Shown one piece after another: positions 61,201 to 64,000 of a DNA stretch of 64,000 nt. The translations under genes and the position numbers were made by a program. Position 1 is the stretch's first letter; each line of letters opens with the position of its first letter. A model generated the notes under the pieces. That model did not search any database. It was given only the letters and a program-made list of their open reading frames with translations, and had not been told where the DNA came from. The DNA is from Hippophae tibetana (Eukaryota > Streptophyta > Magnoliopsida > Rosales > Elaeagnaceae): positions 13,569,501 through 13,633,500 of the forward strand of contig CM072801.1 of assembly GCA_037013495.1 (NCBI GenBank), in the 5' to 3' direction.

Positions 61201-63916
61201 GGTTTCCGAGGCTGCAGGTTTGTTTTCTTATCAAAGTTGAAATGAACTCAACAAAAAGTGAAATTGTCACTGCAATAATATATGATTATATCTACATAAT
61301 TGAAGCATATATATCTTATGAGTTTGTTTTTGCACATCTCTAAATGAAGAAGTTGATTATTTATTTATTATTCATTAATTCGTTGTGCTGATTTTATATG
61401 CAGGCTCGGTATATCATACCCAGAACTCACTGAAATGCAGGCAAGGGCAATATTTCAAGCAGCTGTTACCATGGGCAACCAAGGAGTAGAAGTTCTTCCT
61501 GAGATAATGGTTCCACTTGTTGGGACACCTCAGGCATCTTTCTTTACTCTCCTTTTGTTTTCTTCAAGATTTGCATACTGCTATTGTTATCTCTATTTAT
61601 AATTATTTTTAATTTCTAGGAATTGGGACACCAAGTAAGTTTAATTAGAAGTGTAGCAGTCAAGGTATTCTCTGAGATGGGTTCTTCCTTGAACTATAAG
61701 GTTGGAACTATGATTGAAATTCCTAGAGCAGCTCTAGTTGCGGACGAGGTACATATACTTTCTCTAATCTGGGCTTTAAATAGCATATAAGAATTATATA
61801 TAATTGGACTAGCCTTAAAATAACATATCAGTTATACATAACATGTATATTTAATATTATGTTATATATATACACTTTACATAATATACATAAATATATT
61901 TATGTACAAAGTGTAAATAAACTAGATATGTATATATATATATAAACGTTACTTATGAACTAACATGCTATTTTTAGTTCAATTTGATTATGTAAAATAA
62001 ATACCTGTTATATTCACTCTCTTAATTAAGTAAAGTTTGTAATTAAAAGAAGACATATTTTGCTACTTGTTTGTAATGATTATAGATTGCGAAGGAAGCA
62101 GAGTTCTTTTCCTTCGGGACAAATGATCTTACACAAATGACCTTTGGCTATAGTAGAGATGATGTTGGGAAGTTTCTGCCCATTTATCTATCTAAAGGAA
62201 TCCTCCAAAATGACCCTTTTCAGGTTAGTAATATGTTTTTTGAGCTATTTAGTCTTTATGTGGTAGTTAAAAACCAAAGAAATTGATCAATATTGCATTT
62301 CTTGCAGGTACTTGATCAACGAGGTGTTGGCCAACTTATCAAGATGGCCACAGAAAAGGGTCGTGCCTCAAGGCCAAGCTTAAAGGTAAATGGCAACATT
62401 GTATGAAGGATTTGGTGCACATAAGTGTTAAATTTTAAAAAATAGAAAATGCAATTGATGTGGATTGGATCCAAAAGATAATAGAATTGGGAAATTAAGG
62501 GTGGAGAAAGATAATTCAAGAATAAATTATTTAATTCATTTAATATTTTGGTATGATTGTAACGCATGTGAGTATTTTTTTAAAATTTTCTGTTCAAATT
62601 TAGAATAATTTGGATTGATTATATTATTGAATAAAAAAAATTCAAATTTATTCAGATAAGATCAGAATCAAATTAATCAAAAACAAACAATTTCGATCTA
62701 TTGTTCACCTTCTTTCTAGGTTTTTTGAAATAACAAAAAGATCTAATAGATTTGAAAAATAACAACTATATTTTTTCTTGTCACTCTTAATTATTTAAGG
62801 GAGATATTTGCAATAAAATTAACAAAAGTTATGAAATTTAAAGGAGGATATTGCTAATAGAAGGGTATAATTGTATATTTTTGAAACTTAAAGAATGTTT
62901 TTATTGTTTTGGAAAACCTCAAAGGATTTTGTATTAATTTTCCCATTAAATTATTGTTTTCAGAAATGACGAATATTAAAATGTATTCTAACAATATATA
63001 TTAATTCTCAAAAATATACTAATTTATCCTAATTTTTATTCCCATCAGCTGTTGGATTGGAAGCTTTGTTTTGTTTTGGCCCAAATAGTTTCATTACTTG
63101 ATATGATTGACTTCCGTGAATATTGATCTTTGTTGATGTTTGAATATATATAATATACATGGTGGTGTTGGTAAACAGGTTGGAATATGTGGAGAACATG
63201 GAGGGGAACCTTCTTCTGTAGCATTCTTTGCTGAGGCTGGTTTAGATTATGTTTCTTGTTCTCCATTCAGGTTGCTACTTCACTTGCTATATATATATAA
63301 ACACGGCTTAAATCTTTAGATTATAGTACGATGAGAATTCGAAATTATATATGAATTAATTAAAGGTGAATTACGAATATCTCATTCGATTTTTAAAATA
63401 GTATAAGTTTAAAAAATAAGTTATATATCTTATCATTATTTTAAAAGATAAGAAAGAAAAAATACTAGAGTCCTTTGAAGTTTTTCAAATTAAATTGCAA
63501 AAATATCCTTTAAGTTTAAAAGAATTGATAATTACACTCTTATTATTGTTTTATTTCAATATTCAACTTTGAGTTTTATAACTTTATTTATTACAAATAC
63601 ATCCATCAAAGGATTAAAAAAAAATAGTAAAAATAAGGGATATATTTGTTATTTTTCAACCCCATGGTATCTTGTTGTTTCAAAAAAATCTAGAGGGAGG
63701 TATTTGTAATTGAACCAAAACAAAATCAACAGATCAAATTCAAGAATAAATAATTGAGGTTATTGTAATAACAGTGAGATGTAATTGTCCATTTTCTAAA
63801 ATAGAAGGCATTTTGATAATTTCTGAAAATTTGAGGGGGCTTTCTAATAATTTTCAACTATACTCCTTATCAGGGTGCCTATTGCTAGGCTCGCTGCTGC
63901 TCAAGTTGCTGTTTGA
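49221..63916 (+). CDS. PPDK: Pyruvate, phosphate dikinase, chloroplastic
   Basis: Converts pyruvate, ATP and phosphate to phosphoenolpyruvate, AMP and pyrophosphate. Exons: 49221-49481, 50776-50832, 51230-51463, 51945-52082, 52418-52580, 52702-52937, 53061-53189, 53618-53797, 54131-54268, 54737-54901, 55010-55171, 55296-55385, 55476-55614, 61040-61217, 61404-61533, 61620-61748, 62086-62223, 62308-62385, 63179-63270, 63874-63916. They total 2880 nt, giving 959 aa with no stop, normal for the family. Exon 1 (87 codons, Ser- and basic-rich) is the chloroplast transit peptide. The mature enzyme starts near [18 protein letters not shown]. The nucleotide-binding domain covers about 90-430. The swivelling domain has catalytic His541 in [16 protein letters not shown], and Thr539 is the residue controlled by the PDRP kinase/phosphatase. 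The PEP/pyruvate barrel has Cys919 in [12 protein letters not shown]. Intron 13 holds a retrotransposon. Intron 15 has a GC donor. Confidence 0.95.
49482..50775 (+). other. PPDK intron 1, likely site of the cytosolic promoter
   Basis: In many plants a second promoter in PPDK intron 1 makes a cytosolic enzyme without transit peptide. This 1.3-kb AT-rich intron is in the right place. I could not find a convincing alternative first exon (ATG with a good donor) in it, so whether the cytosolic form is made is open. Confidence 0.4.
50867..51125. mobile_element. MITE-like element in PPDK intron 2
   Basis: The ends carry related inverted wording (AGGTGTTTCAAGATAA at the left; ACACTTGAAACCACTT at the right). 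The middle has the AAAAGTG...GCACTT(C)TTA and TTTTGACAAGT blocks seen in plant hAT-like MITEs. It has no coding frame. Borders are approximate. Confidence 0.45.
55885..56469 (-). repeat. 3' LTR of the intronic copia element
   Basis: 585 bp. Positions 55885-56222 match 60480-60953, with about 130 bp missing from the middle of this copy. It also has about 240 bp next to the polypurine tract (56226-56460) that is absent from the other LTR. Confidence 0.75.
57040..60280 (-). pseudogene. gag-pol remnant of the intronic copia element
   Basis: On the minus strand: gag from about 60280 to 59750; a zinc knuckle near 59625-59580 whose last Cys is lost to a stop; protease at 59470-59450, reading D-S-R-A-S with Arg replacing the active-site Gly; integrase at about 59000-58600 with the FIDDHSRK block; reverse transcriptase at about 57960-57380; and the connection/RNase H start at 57300-57046. 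Many stops and frameshifts. The RNase H end near 56850 is recognisable from an antisense STIIEAEY-like stretch. Confidence 0.82.
60480..60956 (-). repeat. 5' LTR of the intronic copia element
   Basis: 477 bp, with a TATA box (minus strand CTATAAATA) at 60776-60784. Close to its start (minus strand) the roughly 240 bp present in the 3' LTR is missing. Confidence 0.8.
61534..61619 (+). other. PPDK intron 15, GC-AG with weak donor
   Basis: The conserved protein continuity ([14 protein letters not shown]) requires the exon to end at CAG 61531-61533, leaving GCATCT as donor. The acceptor TTTCTAG is normal. Retaining the 86-base intron would shift the frame. A GT at 61510-61511 could serve as an alternative donor and would remove eight codons in frame. 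Confidence 0.7.
62700..62950 (-). mobile_element. Short inverted-repeat-type element in PPDK intron 18
   Basis: The sequence matches, in reverse complement, the element at 63466-63720 in intron 19, including the end wording AATCCTTTGAGGTTTT...TTAAGTTTCAAAA and the CAAAAAGATCTA block. It has no coding frame. Confidence 0.6.
63466..63850 (+). mobile_element. Short inverted-repeat element in PPDK intron 19
   Basis: About 75 bases at each end are related in inverted orientation. The left end has GTCCTTTGAAGTTTTTCAAA...AATTACACTC. The right end, read in reverse, has GCCCCCTCAAATTTTCAGAAA...CAATTACATCTC. It is non-coding, a MITE-like element of the family also seen in intron 18 and at 39751. It ends only about 25 bases before the last exon. 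Confidence 0.6.
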
Positions 63917-64000
63917 AAAAGATGGATTTGTTGAAGTAAGCATGACTTTGTGGAGGGTTGTAAATAAATGTGGCTGTGGTTAAGACAAAACCTTCAATTC
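63917..64000 (+). other. Start of the PPDK 3' untranslated region
   Basis: Sequence after the stop codon at 63914-63916 runs to the window edge. AATAAA at 63963-63968 is a possible early polyadenylation signal. Confidence 0.5.

Noticed and set aside
1-64000. CRISPR arrays, bacterial operons or phage-like defence genes
   Set aside because: No regularly spaced repeats or bacterial gene structure; introns, plant LTR elements and plant gene families show this is plant nuclear DNA.

Overview
The window is nuclear DNA from a eudicot plant, probably one with a repeat-rich genome. It is AT-rich, its genes are split by GT-AG introns (and two GC-AG introns), and the space between genes is filled with plant LTR retrotransposons, endogenous caulimovirid (pararetrovirus) sequence, a MULE and short terminal-inverted-repeat elements. 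The species cannot be named from the sequence alone.

Four genes look intact. (1) A cytosolic-type methionine-R-sulfoxide reductase B (three coding exons, 13797-14809, 139 aa). (2) An 80-aa single-pass membrane protein that resembles a small plant mitochondrial complex I subunit (coding exons 23519-23612 and 23699-23847, with a 5' UTR intron of about 1.5 kb). (3) A long RING E3 ligase of the RF298/RF4/MIP1 type (35880-38033 and 38856-39398, 898 aa). (4) Pyruvate, phosphate dikinase, chloroplast form (20 coding exons, 49221-63916). All 20 PPDK exons join in frame to 959 aa although intron 13 carries a 5-kb retrotransposon.

Layout: 1-6227 is most of a non-coding LTR element on the minus strand (about 2-kb LTRs, a primer site matching the tRNA-Asp 3' end perfectly, no pol). 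6228-7293 contains an LTR-like remnant. 7294-12606 is a dead Ty1/copia element with both LTRs. 12607-14940 holds MSRB and its flanks. 15383-16232 is an inverted-repeat element. 17460-19765 is a broken copia fragment. 21800-23900 is the small mitochondrial-type gene. 24500-27620 is pararetrovirus sequence on the minus strand. 27716-29940 is a 5'-truncated copia. 29945-31090 is a relative of the first element's interior. 32400-34420 is a MULE transposase remnant with SWIM and OTU-like parts. 35290-39420 is the RING gene. 39840-47340 is a near genome-length pararetrovirus copy on the plus strand. 48360-64000 is PPDK with intronic transposons.

No operon-like or defence-like novel system was seen. 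The more interesting points are the two related, oppositely oriented pararetrovirus copies, the tRNA-Asp-primed non-autonomous element and its relative 24 kb away, the two GC-AG introns (one with a weak donor in PPDK), and the retrotransposon sitting in an otherwise intact PPDK gene. The genes are not functionally linked to each other in any obvious way.
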